This document shows positions 52,368-60,667 of a stretch of 64,000 nucleotides of DNA, in pieces. Origin of the DNA: Sphingomonas sp. 37zxx (lineage in GTDB: Bacteria > Pseudomonadota > Alphaproteobacteria > Sphingomonadales > Sphingomonadaceae); contig NZ_JROH01000012.1 in assembly GCF_000786205.1 (NCBI RefSeq), positions 35,997-99,996 on the forward strand, read 5' to 3'. Position numbers and translations under genes: made by a program. Positions within the stretch are counted from its first letter, which is position 1. Each line of letters starts with the position of its first letter. The notes beneath the pieces are model-generated. The model worked only from the letters and a program-made list of their open reading frames with translations. It searched no databases and was not told where the DNA came from.

Positions 52368-53665
52368 TCTATCCCACCCAGCGCGCGGCGATACTGGTCT
52401 CGGTGGCGGCGCCGGTGGCGCTGGCGCTGGGCGTCGCGGTGCCCGGCGGCTGGGTCGCGGCGATCGGATGGGTGGTGGTCGTGATGGCGGCGGTGTTCGT
52501 CGACGGGATGCTTGCGCCTTCGCTGGCGGGGGCGCCGACGGTGGACGTGCCCGCGATGGTGCCGGTGGGGGGCCGGGTTTTACTTAGCCCTGCGATTGCG
52601 GGTGGGGTGGGGGCGGAATTCGCGGCTGAGGTCAGCGCTCCGCTCGAGAGGGCTCGCGCCCCCTCCCCCGTTCGTGCTGAGCTTGTCGAAGGGGGAGAGG
52701 GTATCGAAGATGCGCTGGCGTATGACGCCCCCCGCCGCGGGACCGCGCATGTCTCGGCGCTGTGGGCGCGGCATCGCGGGCCGCTGGGGTTTGCTTGGCG
52801 GCAGCGGCGGATCGCCACCGATACCGCAATCCGCATCGTCCCCGATATTGGCCCGACCCGCGAACAGGGCATGCGGCAATATCTGCGGAGCGCGCAGTTC
52901 GGCACCCGGATGCGAACCGAAAGCGGCGACGGGCAGGAGTTTCAGGCGCTGACCGAGTTTCAGCCGGGGATGCAGCGCCGCGCGATCGATTGGAAAGCGT
53001 CGGCGCGACATTTGTCGCTCTATGCCCGCGAATATCGCACCGAGCGCGACCATGCCGTCGTGCTGGCGATCGATTCAGGGCGCGCGATGGCCGATCCGGT
53101 CGATGGCGTGCCGCGAGTCGATCGTGCGGTGTCGGCGGCGCTGCTGGCGGCGTTCGTCGCGCTGAAATCGGGCGATCGGGTGCGGCTGTTCGGCTTTGCC
53201 GCGCGGCCCCAGGTCGACAGCGGATCGCTGACCGGCGCGCGCAGCTTCGCCAGCCTGCACGCGCATGCCGCCGACATTGATTATGGAGTGGGCGAGAGCA
53301 ATTATACGCTGTCGCTGACCGCGCTCGACCAGCGGCTCGACCGGCGATCGTTGGTGGTGATCTTCACCGAATTCACCGATCCTACCGCCGCCGAATTGCT
53401 GCTGGCGGCGGGGCAAAGGCTGCTGAGGCGGCACCGCGTGCTGTTCGTGCTGTTCCACGATGTCGAGCTGGAGGGCTTTATCGCGGCGCCGCCGCAGGGT
53501 GCCGACGACGTGACCCGCGCCAATGTCGCGCAGGCGCTGCTGCGCGAGCGGCGGATCGTGATCGAACGGGTGAAACGAATGGGGATCGAGGTGATCGAGG
53601 CCGATCCGGCGGCGATGCCGCTGGCGCTGGTCGAACGGTATCTGGCGTTGCGGGAGCAGGGGTGA
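52364..53665 (+). CDS. DUF58 protein with repeat-encoded insert
   Basis: The 433-aa protein starts at TTG 52364 (TTGA overlap). It has two N-terminal membrane helices, a beta-rich region, the DUF58 signature (QPGMQRRAIDWKASARHLSL) and a VWA-like domain (AVVLAIDSGRAMADP, VVIFTEFTDPTAAELLLAA). A segment at about residues 99-115 (APSPVRAELVEGG) is encoded by a dispersed repeat at 52661-52710 in a loop of the beta-rich part. DUF58 proteins are the usual partners of MoxR. Confidence 0.88.
52661..52710. repeat. Dispersed repeat read in frame inside the DUF58 gene
   Basis: CCCTCCCCCGTTCGTGCTGA is followed by GCTTGTCGAAGGGGGAGAGG, with CTCCCCC/GGGGGAG arms. It belongs with the repeats at 2536 and 33034 by its CCGTTCGT-CTGAG core. 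In the DUF58 frame it reads PSPVRAELVEGGEG with no stop. Confidence 0.8.
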
Positions 53666-53680
53666 TGGGGTGCAACCATA

Positions 53681-53808
53681 TTCTTCCCGGGCACGGGGAG
53701 GGGGACCGCCGCGAAGCAGCGGTGGAGGGGACTCTCCAGCCACGGATCGCTTGGGGAAGCCCCCCTCCACCAGCTTTGCTGGTCCCCCTCCCCGTGCCGG
53801 GGAGGAAT
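53681..53808. repeat. MITE-like palindromic element before the SpoIIM gene
   Basis: Perfect 17-bp arms (53691-53707 and 53781-53797) extend imperfectly to TTCTTCCCGG and CGGGGAGGAA at the ends. Inside are a 10-bp pair (53721-53730, 53762-53771) and two small hairpins. The right end supplies GGGGAGGA 4 nt before the ATG of the next gene. It fills the gap between two genes of a tightly packed operon. Confidence 0.85.
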
Positions 53809-53810
53809 AT

Positions 53811-54806
53811 ATGACCCCCTTTTTCACCGCGCGGAATTTCCGGGCTGAGCGTGAGGGCGATTGGGCGCGGCTGGAGGCGTTGCTCGATATTGTCGAGAAG
53901 CGTTCGGCCAAGCGGCTGTCGCCCGCCGAACTGGTCGAGCTGCCGCGCCTGTATCGCGCGACGCTGTCGGCGCTGTCGATCGCGCGCGAGACGTCGCTCG
54001 ACGCCAGCCTGGTCGGCTATCTCGAGAGCCTGGCGACCCGTGCCTATTTCATCCTCTACAGCGGGCGCACGCCGATGCTGCGCCAGTTGATCGGCTTTTT
54101 CGCGCGCGGATGGCCACAGGCGGTGCGCGGGATCATGCCCGAGATATTGCTGGCGCTGGCGCTGTTCGCCGCGAGCGCGCTGGCCGGCTATGCGCTGGTC
54201 GTGGCCGATCCGGCCTGGTTTGCCGGCATCGTCGATGACGGCATGGCCAACGGGCGCGATATGCAGGCGAGCAAGGCGTTTCTGCAGGATTCGCTATATG
54301 GCGAGCCCAAGGCGAATGGGCTGGACGTGTTCGCCACCCAGCTTTTCACGCATAATTCGCAGGTGTCGATCCTGGTGTTTGCACTCGGCTTTGCGTTTGG
54401 CGTGCCGACGATGTTGCTGCTTGCCGCCAATGGCGCGCTGATGGGGGCGTTCTTTGCGGTGTATGTGCCCAAGGGGCTTGGCTGGGGGCTGCTCGGCTGG
54501 CTTTCGATCCACGGCACGACCGAGATTTTCGCGATCCTGATCGCGGCGGGGGCCGGGTTCCATATCGGGCGCGCGGTTGCCTTTCCCGGCGCGCGCACGC
54601 GGATGGCGGCGGCGGCGGAGGCCGGGCGGCGCGCGGCGATCACGATGATCGGGGTTGTGGTGATGCTGCTGGTCGCCGGATTGCTCGAAGGCTTTGCCCG
54701 CCAATTGGTCCGCACCGACGATGCGCGCTATGCGATAGCGCTGACGATGCTGGCGGCGTGGAGCGGCTATTTCGCGTTCGGGGGGCGAGTGCGTGGCAAG
54801 GCGTAA
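53811..54806 (+). CDS. SpoIIM-family (stage II sporulation protein M-like) membrane protein
   Basis: The 331-aa protein has a helical N-terminal part (RLEALLDIVEKRSAKRLS) and a SpoIIM/DUF95 domain with about five membrane helices (AYFILYSGRTPMLRQLIGFF, LAANGALMGAFFAVYVPKG, LSIHGTTEIFAILIAAGAGF). It is found in non-sporulating bacteria beside RDD and MoxR genes, where the function is unknown. The ATG at 53811 uses a ribosome-binding site made by the end of a repeat element. It overlaps the RDD gene by 14 nt. Confidence 0.88.
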   Translation: MTPFFTARNFRAEREGDWARLEALLDIVEKRSAKRLSPAELVELPRLYRATLSALSIARETSLDASLVGYLESLATRAYFILYSGRTPMLRQLIGFFARGWPQAVRGIMPEILLALALFAASALAGYALVVADPAWFAGIVDDGMANGRDMQASKAFLQDSLYGEPKANGLDVFATQLFTHNSQVSILVFALGFAFGVPTMLLLAANGALMGAFFAVYVPKGLGWGLLGWLSIHGTTEIFAILIAAGAGFHIGRAVAFPGARTRMAAAAEAGRRAAITMIGVVVMLLVAGLLEGFARQLVRTDDARYAIALTMLAAWSGYFAFGGRVRGKA

Positions 54807-55659
54807 GCGCAAGCGGATCGGGCTGGAGCGCCGGCTGGTCACGCCCGAGGGGGTGACGCTGCACCTGAAGCTGGCGGGATCAGGCGCGCGGGCAGGCGCC
54901 TTCATCATCGACGCGCTGGTGATGCTGGCGATCCTGATCGGCACCACCCTGGCCATCTTCGCCTTTCATTCGGGGCTGGGCAGCGCGTTTGGCAGCCTGA
55001 TGTCGATCCTGTGGATGCTTGGCTTTTTCGTCCTGCGGAACTTCTATTTCATCCTCGCCGAAAGCGGCGCGCGAGCCGCGACCCTGGGCAAGCGGGTGAT
55101 GCGGCTGCGGGTGATCGCGCGCGATGGCGGGCGGCTGACCGGCGGGGCGATCGTCGCGCGCAACCTGATGCGCGAGATCGAGGTGTTCCTGCCACTGATG
55201 TTCACCGCCTATAGCGCATCGCAAGGGATTGGCGATCGCTGGGCGGGCGCGGCGGGGCTGTTGTGGGCGGCAATCTTTCTGTTTTTTCCCGCCTTCAACC
55301 GCGATCGGCTGCGCGCGGGCGATGTGGTTGCGGGCACCTGGGTGATCGAAACCGAACGGCGGCGGATCGGGGCTGACCTGCTGGCAGCCGCACCGCCGGC
55401 GGCGACTACCGCCTTCAGCGCCGAAGAGCTGGACGCCTATGGCCAATATGAGCTGCAAAAGCTGGAGGAGGTGCTGCGCCGCGCCGATCGCGATTCGATC
55501 ACGACGGTCGCGGCGGCGATTCGGCGCAGGATCGATCGCCACGACATGCCCGACGACCGGGAATTCCTCGACGCCTATTACGCGGCGGTCCGCTTGCATC
55601 TGGAACGCAAGCTGTTGTTCGGGAAGCGAAAGCTCAACAAATTCGACGCAGCGGCATAA
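54793..55659 (+). CDS. RDD-family membrane protein
   Basis: The 288-aa protein (GTG start) has an RDD domain: GARAGAFIIDALVMLAILIG, FVLRNFYFILAESGARAATLGKRVMRLRVI and GIGDRWAGAAGLLWAAIF. A C-terminal soluble part of about 90 residues follows (AYGQYELQKLEEVLRRADRD). RDD proteins are often proposed to move solutes or anchor complexes. It closes the MoxR operon. Confidence 0.9.
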   Translation: MARRKRKRIGLERRLVTPEGVTLHLKLAGSGARAGAFIIDALVMLAILIGTTLAIFAFHSGLGSAFGSLMSILWMLGFFVLRNFYFILAESGARAATLGKRVMRLRVIARDGGRLTGGAIVARNLMREIEVFLPLMFTAYSASQGIGDRWAGAAGLLWAAIFLFFPAFNRDRLRAGDVVAGTWVIETERRRIGADLLAAAPPAATTAFSAEELDAYGQYELQKLEEVLRRADRDSITTVAAAIRRRIDRHDMPDDREFLDAYYAAVRLHLERKLLFGKRKLNKFDAAA

Positions 55660-55698
55660 GGCAGAGGTAAGGGTTGCGAGACCTTTAGTCATGGGTGC

Positions 55699-55727
55699 TT
55701 GACATCACCACTACCTCGCAGCATTTT
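55699..55727 (+). promoter_or_regulatory. Candidate sigma-70 promoter for the XRE gene
   Basis: TTGACA (55699-55704) is followed after 17 bp by CATTTT (55722-55727). It lies 60 bp before the XRE start. Two similar segments, GTCATGGGTGCTTGACAT and GTCATGGTCCCCTGACAT, overlap and follow the -35 box and may be binding sites for the regulator. Confidence 0.5.
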
Positions 55728-55786
55728 GTCATGGTCCCCTGACATTCAGTCAGCTAGACATGGCAGGGGAACCCGCCGAGGTGTGG

Positions 55787-55999
55787 ATGAAAAATCGCCT
55801 GAAAGTGTTGCGCGCCGAACGGGACTGGAGCCAGGCCGAGCTTGGCGGCAGGCTGGGCGTGTCGCGCCAGGCGGTGAACGCGATCGAGACGGGGAAATAC
55901 GATCCCTCGCTGCCGCTGGCGTTCAAGATCGCGCGCCTGTTCGATTCCCCGATCGAGGAGATTTTCGATGATGAGCATGGGAACGCGCCCAATGGCTGA
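55787..55999 (+). CDS. Short XRE-family (HTH) regulator
   Basis: The 70-aa protein is a bare Cro/CI-type HTH: MKNRLKVLRAERDWSQAEL, LGVSRQAVNAIETGKYDPS and PIEEIFDDEH. The start at 55787 gives the usual opening; 55760 would add nine residues. It overlaps the next gene by 32 nt. Such pairs with a small membrane protein are common in Sphingomonadales. Confidence 0.9.
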   Translation: MKNRLKVLRAERDWSQAELGGRLGVSRQAVNAIETGKYDPSLPLAFKIARLFDSPIEEIFDDEHGNAPNG

Positions 56000-56405
56000 G
56001 CCGATCGGCCCCGGCGAACTGGCCGCAGCGCGCCAACGTCGCCGGCTGATGGTGACCGTCGGGATATTGGCTGCGGTCGGCTTTTTCGCGGGACTGGGCA
56101 CCGCGCTGGTCGAGGACGAAAGCAGTGGCACCCTGCCCGCCGGCTGGGCGATTGCTATGGTAGTGATCGGCGTTACCGCAATTTGCCTGGGCAGTTGGCG
56201 GCTGTGGAAACAGGCCGACGAATATGATCGCCGTGATCATCTGGCGGCGACGACGATGGGGCTGAACGTCTATCTGCTGCTCTATCCTAGCTGGTTCGTA
56301 CTGGCCAAGGGCAAGGTCGTCGGCGAACCTGACGATCTGATCATCTTCATCGCAACCTATCTGGCTGCGGCAGGCACGTATGGCTGGCGCAAGCTGCGCC
56401 GCTGA
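55968..56405 (+). CDS. Small multi-pass membrane protein paired with the XRE regulator
   Basis: The 145-aa protein has about four membrane helices (VTVGILAAVGFFAGLGTALV, GWAIAMVVIGVTAICLGSW, AATTMGLNVYLLLYPSWFVL, IIFIATYLAAAGTYGW). GAGGAG lies 7 nt before the ATG at 55968, which supports that start. No known family is recognised. The overlap with the XRE gene points to one unit. Confidence 0.78.
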   Translation: MMSMGTRPMAEPIGPGELAAARQRRRLMVTVGILAAVGFFAGLGTALVEDESSGTLPAGWAIAMVVIGVTAICLGSWRLWKQADEYDRRDHLAATTMGLNVYLLLYPSWFVLAKGKVVGEPDDLIIFIATYLAAAGTYGWRKLRR

Positions 56406-56436
56406 ATATCAACGCATTTGTGACAGGAGAATCACC

Positions 56437-57366
56437 GTGAAATCACTCTGGAAGACTGGTGCCGCGCTCGCAATCGCGTTTCTGCCGGCCACGCTGTTTG
56501 CGCAGGCCGTTCCGGTGCCCGCACCGGCGGCGGCGGCACCGGCGGCCGCCAAGACGGTCGATGCCGATCCCGCCTTGTGGGTGGTGCGCGACGAGGACAC
56601 GACGATCTATCTGTTCGGCACCATCCATGTGTTGAAGCCCGGGCTGTCCTGGTTCGATGATGCGGTGCGCCGCGCGTTCGATGCCAGCGACCAGGTGGTG
56701 CTGGAAATGGTGACGCCCGACACCCCGACGATGCAGAATCTGGTCATCAAAATGGCGGTGAACCCCACTGGCCCGACGCTGACCGAGAAGCTGCCCGCCG
56801 ACAAGCGCGATGCCTATGCCAAGGCGGTGACCGGGCTTGGCCTGCCCGCCAATGCGTTTGACCGGCTCGATCCCTGGTTCGCCTCGATCAATCTCAGCCT
56901 GCTGCCGTTGCAGAAGCTTGGCTATGATCCGGCCAATGGCGTCGAGGCGCAGGTGACCGCGGCGGCAAAGGCAGCGGGCAAGCCGGTGATCGGGCTGGAG
57001 ACCGCCGAGCAGCAACTGGGCTATTTCGATACGCTGCCCGAGCCGACGCAGATCAAGTTCCTGATGTCGACGGTGGACGAGGTCGACAAGATGGGGCCGA
57101 TGATCGACACGATGGTGAAGGCATGGGCCAAGGGTGATCCCGAGCAACTGGGCAAGTTGATGAACGACAGCCTGCGGGAGAACCCCGAAATCGCCAAGGT
57201 GCTGTTGAACGACCGCAACGAACGCTGGGCCGATTGGATCGAGAAGCGGCTGGAAACGCCGGGCACGGTTTTCATGGCGATCGGCGCGGGGCATCTGGCA
57301 GGCTATGACAGCGTGCTGGCGAAGCTGACGACGCGCAAGGCCAAGCTGGTGCGGCTGGCATACTGA
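56437..57366 (+). CDS. TraB/GumN-family exported protein
   Basis: The 309-aa protein starts at GTG 56437 with AGGAGA upstream and has a signal peptide ending near TLFAQ. The TraB/GumN fold shows ALWVVRDEDTTIYLFGTIHVL with GTIH, a conserved GLETAEQQ and a C-terminal FMAIGAGHLAG with GAGH. The two conserved His motifs suggest a metal-dependent peptidase-like active site similar to Tiki proteins. No substrate is known. Confidence 0.9.
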   Translation: MKSLWKTGAALAIAFLPATLFAQAVPVPAPAAAAPAAAKTVDADPALWVVRDEDTTIYLFGTIHVLKPGLSWFDDAVRRAFDASDQVVLEMVTPDTPTMQNLVIKMAVNPTGPTLTEKLPADKRDAYAKAVTGLGLPANAFDRLDPWFASINLSLLPLQKLGYDPANGVEAQVTAAAKAAGKPVIGLETAEQQLGYFDTLPEPTQIKFLMSTVDEVDKMGPMIDTMVKAWAKGDPEQLGKLMNDSLRENPEIAKVLLNDRNERWADWIEKRLETPGTVFMAIGAGHLAGYDSVLAKLTTRKAKLVRLAY

Positions 57367-57421
57367 TCGCCCGCCTCGCGTCCGCGCTGCTGTCGCCCCC
57401 AGTGCTTGAAGGAGCCGCCCC

Positions 57422-58159
57422 GTGCCCAAGCTGCGCGTAGACCAGATGCTCGTCGATCGCGGCCTGGCCGAAAGCCGAACCCGCGCGCAGGCGCTGGTGA
57501 TGGCCGGGCTGGTATTCGCGGGCGATCGCAAGGTGGAAAAGCCGGGTCAGGCGCTGGCCGACGACGTGGTGCTCGATGTGCGCGGGCGCGATCATCCCTG
57601 GGTCTCGCGCGGCGGGGTGAAGCTGGCGCATGGCCTCGCGCATTTCGGCTGGACGGTCGAGGGGGTGGTCGCGATCGACGTGGGATCATCGACCGGGGGG
57701 TTCACCGACGTGTTGCTGACCCAAGGGGCGACGCGGGTCTATGCGGTTGATTCAGGGACCAACCAACTGGCGTGGAAGCTGCGGCAGGATCCGCGCGTGG
57801 TGGTGCACGAACAAACCAGCGCGCGGATCCTGACGCCGGTGCACATCCCCGAGCCGATCGACCTGGTGGTGTGCGACGCAAGCTTTATCGGGCTGGCCAA
57901 GGTGCTCGATCGGCCCTTGTCCTTCGTTCGGCCCGGCGGGCGACTGCTGGCGCTGATCAAGCCGCAATTCGAAGCGGGGCGCGATGAAGTGGGCAAGGGC
58001 GGCGTGGTGCGCGACCCGGTGGTGCATGCGCGGGTGTGCGACGACGTTGCCGGCTGGCTTGGCGGCATCGGCTGGACGGTCGAAGGCGTGGTCGAAAGCC
58101 CGATCACCGGGCCGGAGGGCAATATCGAATTCCTGATCGCGGCAAGCCTGCCTGGATGA
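57422..58159 (+). CDS. tlyA: TlyA-family rRNA methyltransferase
   Basis: The 245-aa protein (GTG start) has an N-terminal S4 domain (LRVDQMLVDRGLAESRTRAQALVMAGLV) and an FtsJ-like methyltransferase domain (AIDVGSSTGGFTDVLLTQGA, VVCDASFIGLAKVL, ALIKPQFEAGRDEVGKGGVV). TlyA methylates ribosomal RNA ribose; older annotations as hemolysin are misleading. It stands alone and is 55 bp after the TraB/GumN gene. Confidence 0.93.
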   Translation: MPKLRVDQMLVDRGLAESRTRAQALVMAGLVFAGDRKVEKPGQALADDVVLDVRGRDHPWVSRGGVKLAHGLAHFGWTVEGVVAIDVGSSTGGFTDVLLTQGATRVYAVDSGTNQLAWKLRQDPRVVVHEQTSARILTPVHIPEPIDLVVCDASFIGLAKVLDRPLSFVRPGGRLLALIKPQFEAGRDEVGKGGVVRDPVVHARVCDDVAGWLGGIGWTVEGVVESPITGPEGNIEFLIAASLPG

Positions 58160-58323
58160 AGGCACAATGTCGGGCGGCCAAGAAGCACCGCGCGCCGACC
58201 AAGCCGATACCCGCAGCGACTTGAAAAAACGTCCCATTGCGGTGCGACACAAGTCATTTCATCGCGCCGCGTCTTGGTTTAGGGCGGTGCGCCGTGCAGA
58301 TGCGGCCGACGAGAAGGAACGGC

Positions 58324-58878
58324 ATGCGCGAATTAGCGTCACGGGGCCAGTTGCGACTATCCTTTCTGCGTTGGGCGATGGTGACCGTCCCCGCGATAGT
58401 GTTGTTAGGGTTTCTTTCTGGCCGCATCGCGCCGACGGGATCGCAAAATCCGTGGTATATGGCGCTGGCCCGGCCCGATTGGCAGCCGCCCGGATGGGCG
58501 TTCCCTGTCGCATGGACGACGCTGTATCTGTTGATGGGCGTCGCGCTGGCGATCGTGCTCAATGCGCGCGGCGCACGCGGGCGCGGGCTGGCAATCGGCC
58601 TGTTCATCGTGCAATTGCTGGCGAACCTTGCCTGGGCACCGTTATTCTTTGGCGCGCACATGGTGAGCTTTGCAGTGATCCATATCGCGATCATCCTGGT
58701 ACTGGCGATCGCGACGACCTTTCTGTTCAGCCGCGTTCGCACGCTGGCGGCATGGCTGCTGGTGCCGTATCTTTGCTGGCTAAGCTTTGCTTTGCTGTTG
58801 TCGTGGGAGATTGACCGGTTGAACCCCAATGGCGAAACCCTTGTGCCATCGGGCGCGTCCACCCAAATTGAGCTTTAA
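58324..58878 (+). CDS. tspO: TspO/MBR-family membrane protein
   Basis: The 184-aa protein has five membrane helices and the Trp-rich TspO pattern (PWYMALARPDWQPPGWAFPVAW, LAWAPLFFGAHMVSFAVI). AAGGA 7 nt ahead sets the ATG at 58324. TspO binds porphyrins and in Rhodobacter modulates photopigment genes. With the vinyl reductase at 30934 this hints at tetrapyrrole metabolism, although TspO also occurs in non-phototrophs. Confidence 0.92.
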   Translation: MRELASRGQLRLSFLRWAMVTVPAIVLLGFLSGRIAPTGSQNPWYMALARPDWQPPGWAFPVAWTTLYLLMGVALAIVLNARGARGRGLAIGLFIVQLLANLAWAPLFFGAHMVSFAVIHIAIILVLAIATTFLFSRVRTLAAWLLVPYLCWLSFALLLSWEIDRLNPNGETLVPSGASTQIEL

Positions 58879-58896
58879 AGCTTCAAGGAACCCAAC

Positions 58897-59157
58897 ATGC
58901 AGACCGAAAACCGCCTGTTCGACGATTTCGCCAAGATTCTGAACGGCGCGGCCGGCACGATCGCAGGCATGGGCCGCGAGGCCGAAGGCGCAGCGCGCGA
59001 CCGCGCCCGCGAGTGGATCGGCGGGCTCGATTTCGTGGCACGCGATGAATTCGAAGCGGTGAAGGCGATGGCAGCCGCCGCGCGCGACGAGAATGACGTG
59101 CTGAAGGCCCGGATCGACGCGCTTGAAGCGCGGCTGGCGACGCCCCCCGCCACTTGA
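58897..59157 (+). CDS. ubiK: UbiK-family ubiquinone biosynthesis accessory factor
   Basis: The 86-aa protein has the BMFP/YqiC layout: an amphipathic N-terminal helix (NRLFDDFAKILNGAAGTIAGM) and a C-terminal coiled coil (ENDVLKARIDALEARLA). UbiK helps the ubiquinone-making enzymes at the membrane. AAGGAA precedes the ATG. It follows tspO by 18 bp. Confidence 0.88.
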   Translation: MQTENRLFDDFAKILNGAAGTIAGMGREAEGAARDRAREWIGGLDFVARDEFEAVKAMAAAARDENDVLKARIDALEARLATPPAT

Positions 59158-59263
59158 CCCACCGTCCACAGGTTCCTGCACGCAAGCGGCGCAACCCGCT
59201 TGCGTGCCTCACAGTAGCAAGACACGATTTGCATCGGGCACACGGGCCGTGCAAAGGATGACC

Positions 59264-59767
59264 ATGCTCGAAGAAGCCGATTTCGACCGCGACGATGCGG
59301 CCCCTATCGACATGCTCGAGAGCTATTTCTCCGCGCATGGCTGGAGCCATGAGCGCGAAGACGATGAGATCGTTGCTCGGGTAAAGGGTAGCTGGGCCGA
59401 ATATGAGCTGCGCGCGATCTGGCGCGAGGACGATAACGTCCTGCAGTTCCTGGCCTTTCCCGATGTACGGATCGCCGATGAGCGCCGCGCGATCATTTAC
59501 GAGACGATGGGGCTGGTCAACGAACAGCTATGGATCGGCCATTTCGAGCTATGGTCGAGCAGCGGCATCCTTCTCTACCGTCATGCCGCGATGATCGATG
59601 GCGAAGACGGCGGCACGCTGTCGCTCGAACAGGCCGAAATGCTGATCGAAAGCGCGATCGACGAATGCGAGCGCTTTTATCCGGTGTTTCAGTTCGTATT
59701 GTGGGGCGGCAAGACCCCCAAGGAAGCCATCGCCGCATCGCTGATCGAAACGCAGGGCGAAGCGTGA
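59264..59767 (+). CDS. YbjN domain protein
   Basis: The 167-aa protein has a YbjN fold (IDMLESYFSAHGWSHER, LQFLAFPDVRI, GLVNEQLWIGHFELWSSSG, CERFYPVFQFVLWGGKTPKEA). The ATG at 59264 has AAAGG 6 nt upstream; 59258 would be too close. YbjN proteins resemble type III chaperones and their role is unclear. It overlaps proC by 4 nt. Confidence 0.9.
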   Translation: MLEEADFDRDDAAPIDMLESYFSAHGWSHEREDDEIVARVKGSWAEYELRAIWREDDNVLQFLAFPDVRIADERRAIIYETMGLVNEQLWIGHFELWSSSGILLYRHAAMIDGEDGGTLSLEQAEMLIESAIDECERFYPVFQFVLWGGKTPKEAIAASLIETQGEA

Positions 59768-60600
59768 GCGGCCAAGGCGGCGCGCCGACGCTATGGCTGG
59801 TGGGCGCGGGCAATATGGGCGGGGCGATGCTGCGCTGCTGGATCGCCAGCGGCATGCCCGCCGACCGTGTCACCGTGATCGATCCTGGCCTGCCCCCGGT
59901 GCCAAAGGGGGTGACGGTGCTGGCGGACGCCCCCGATACCGCGCTGCCCGGCGTGCCGACGCCCGACATCGTCGTGCTGGCGGTGAAGCCGCAGTTGATC
60001 GATCAGGCGCTGCCCGGCTTGCGCAAAGGGGCCATGCCGGTGCCGGTGCCGGTGCCGGTGCCGTTGCTGGTGTCGATCCTGGCCGGTGTCGAACTGTCGA
60101 CCCTGGCGCAGCGCTTCGCCGCCGATTCGGTGGTGCGCGCGATGCCCAATTTGCCGGTCGCGATCGGCAAGGGCGTGGTGGCGCTGCATGGCGATGCCGC
60201 CGGGCGCGCAGCCGCCGAGGCGCTGATGGCACCGCTGGGGCTGGTCGAATGGATCGAGGACGAGGCGCTGTTCGACGTCGTGACTGCGCTGTCGGGCAGC
60301 GGGCCGGGCTTTACCTATCGCTTTATCGATGCGCTGGCCAAGGGCGGGGCGTCACTCGGATTGCCCGCCGATCAGGCGCTGCGGCTGGCGCGGGCGACGG
60401 TCGAGGGATCGGCGATCATGGCCGCCAATGCCGAGGAGAATCCCAGCGTGTTGGCCGATCGGGTCGCCAGCCCCGGCGGATCGACCCGCGAGGGGCTGAA
60501 CGTGCTCGATGCCGACGATTCGCTGGTCACGCTGGTCACGCGCACGCTGGCGGCGGCGACTCGCCGCAATGCCGAGATGGCCGCCGCCGCGCGGCGCTGA
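59764..60600 (+). CDS. proC: Pyrroline-5-carboxylate reductase
   Basis: The 278-aa protein starts at GTG (GTGA overlap with the YbjN gene). The NADPH-binding domain begins LWLVGAGNMGGAMLRCW, then VVLAVKPQLIDQ. The C-terminal helical domain has ALSGSGPGFTYRFIDALA and VASPGGSTREGLNVL. It makes proline from pyrroline-5-carboxylate. A GTGCCG tandem tract encodes a PVPVPVPVP insert before the LLVSILAGV strand (60041-60064). Confidence 0.94.
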   Translation: MSGQGGAPTLWLVGAGNMGGAMLRCWIASGMPADRVTVIDPGLPPVPKGVTVLADAPDTALPGVPTPDIVVLAVKPQLIDQALPGLRKGAMPVPVPVPVPLLVSILAGVELSTLAQRFAADSVVRAMPNLPVAIGKGVVALHGDAAGRAAAEALMAPLGLVEWIEDEALFDVVTALSGSGPGFTYRFIDALAKGGASLGLPADQALRLARATVEGSAIMAANAEENPSVLADRVASPGGSTREGLNVLDADDSLVTLVTRTLAAATRRNAEMAAAARR

Positions 60601-60667
60601 ACCCGCGCACGGAACGCGCCTCGCCCTAACCCGTTGTCTTGCTGATGCGATGTAACGGAGGCGAGTA

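Noticed and set aside
58324..58878. TspO as proof of phototrophy
   Set aside because: TspO is common in non-phototrophic bacteria, so it is only a weak hint next to the bciA-like gene.
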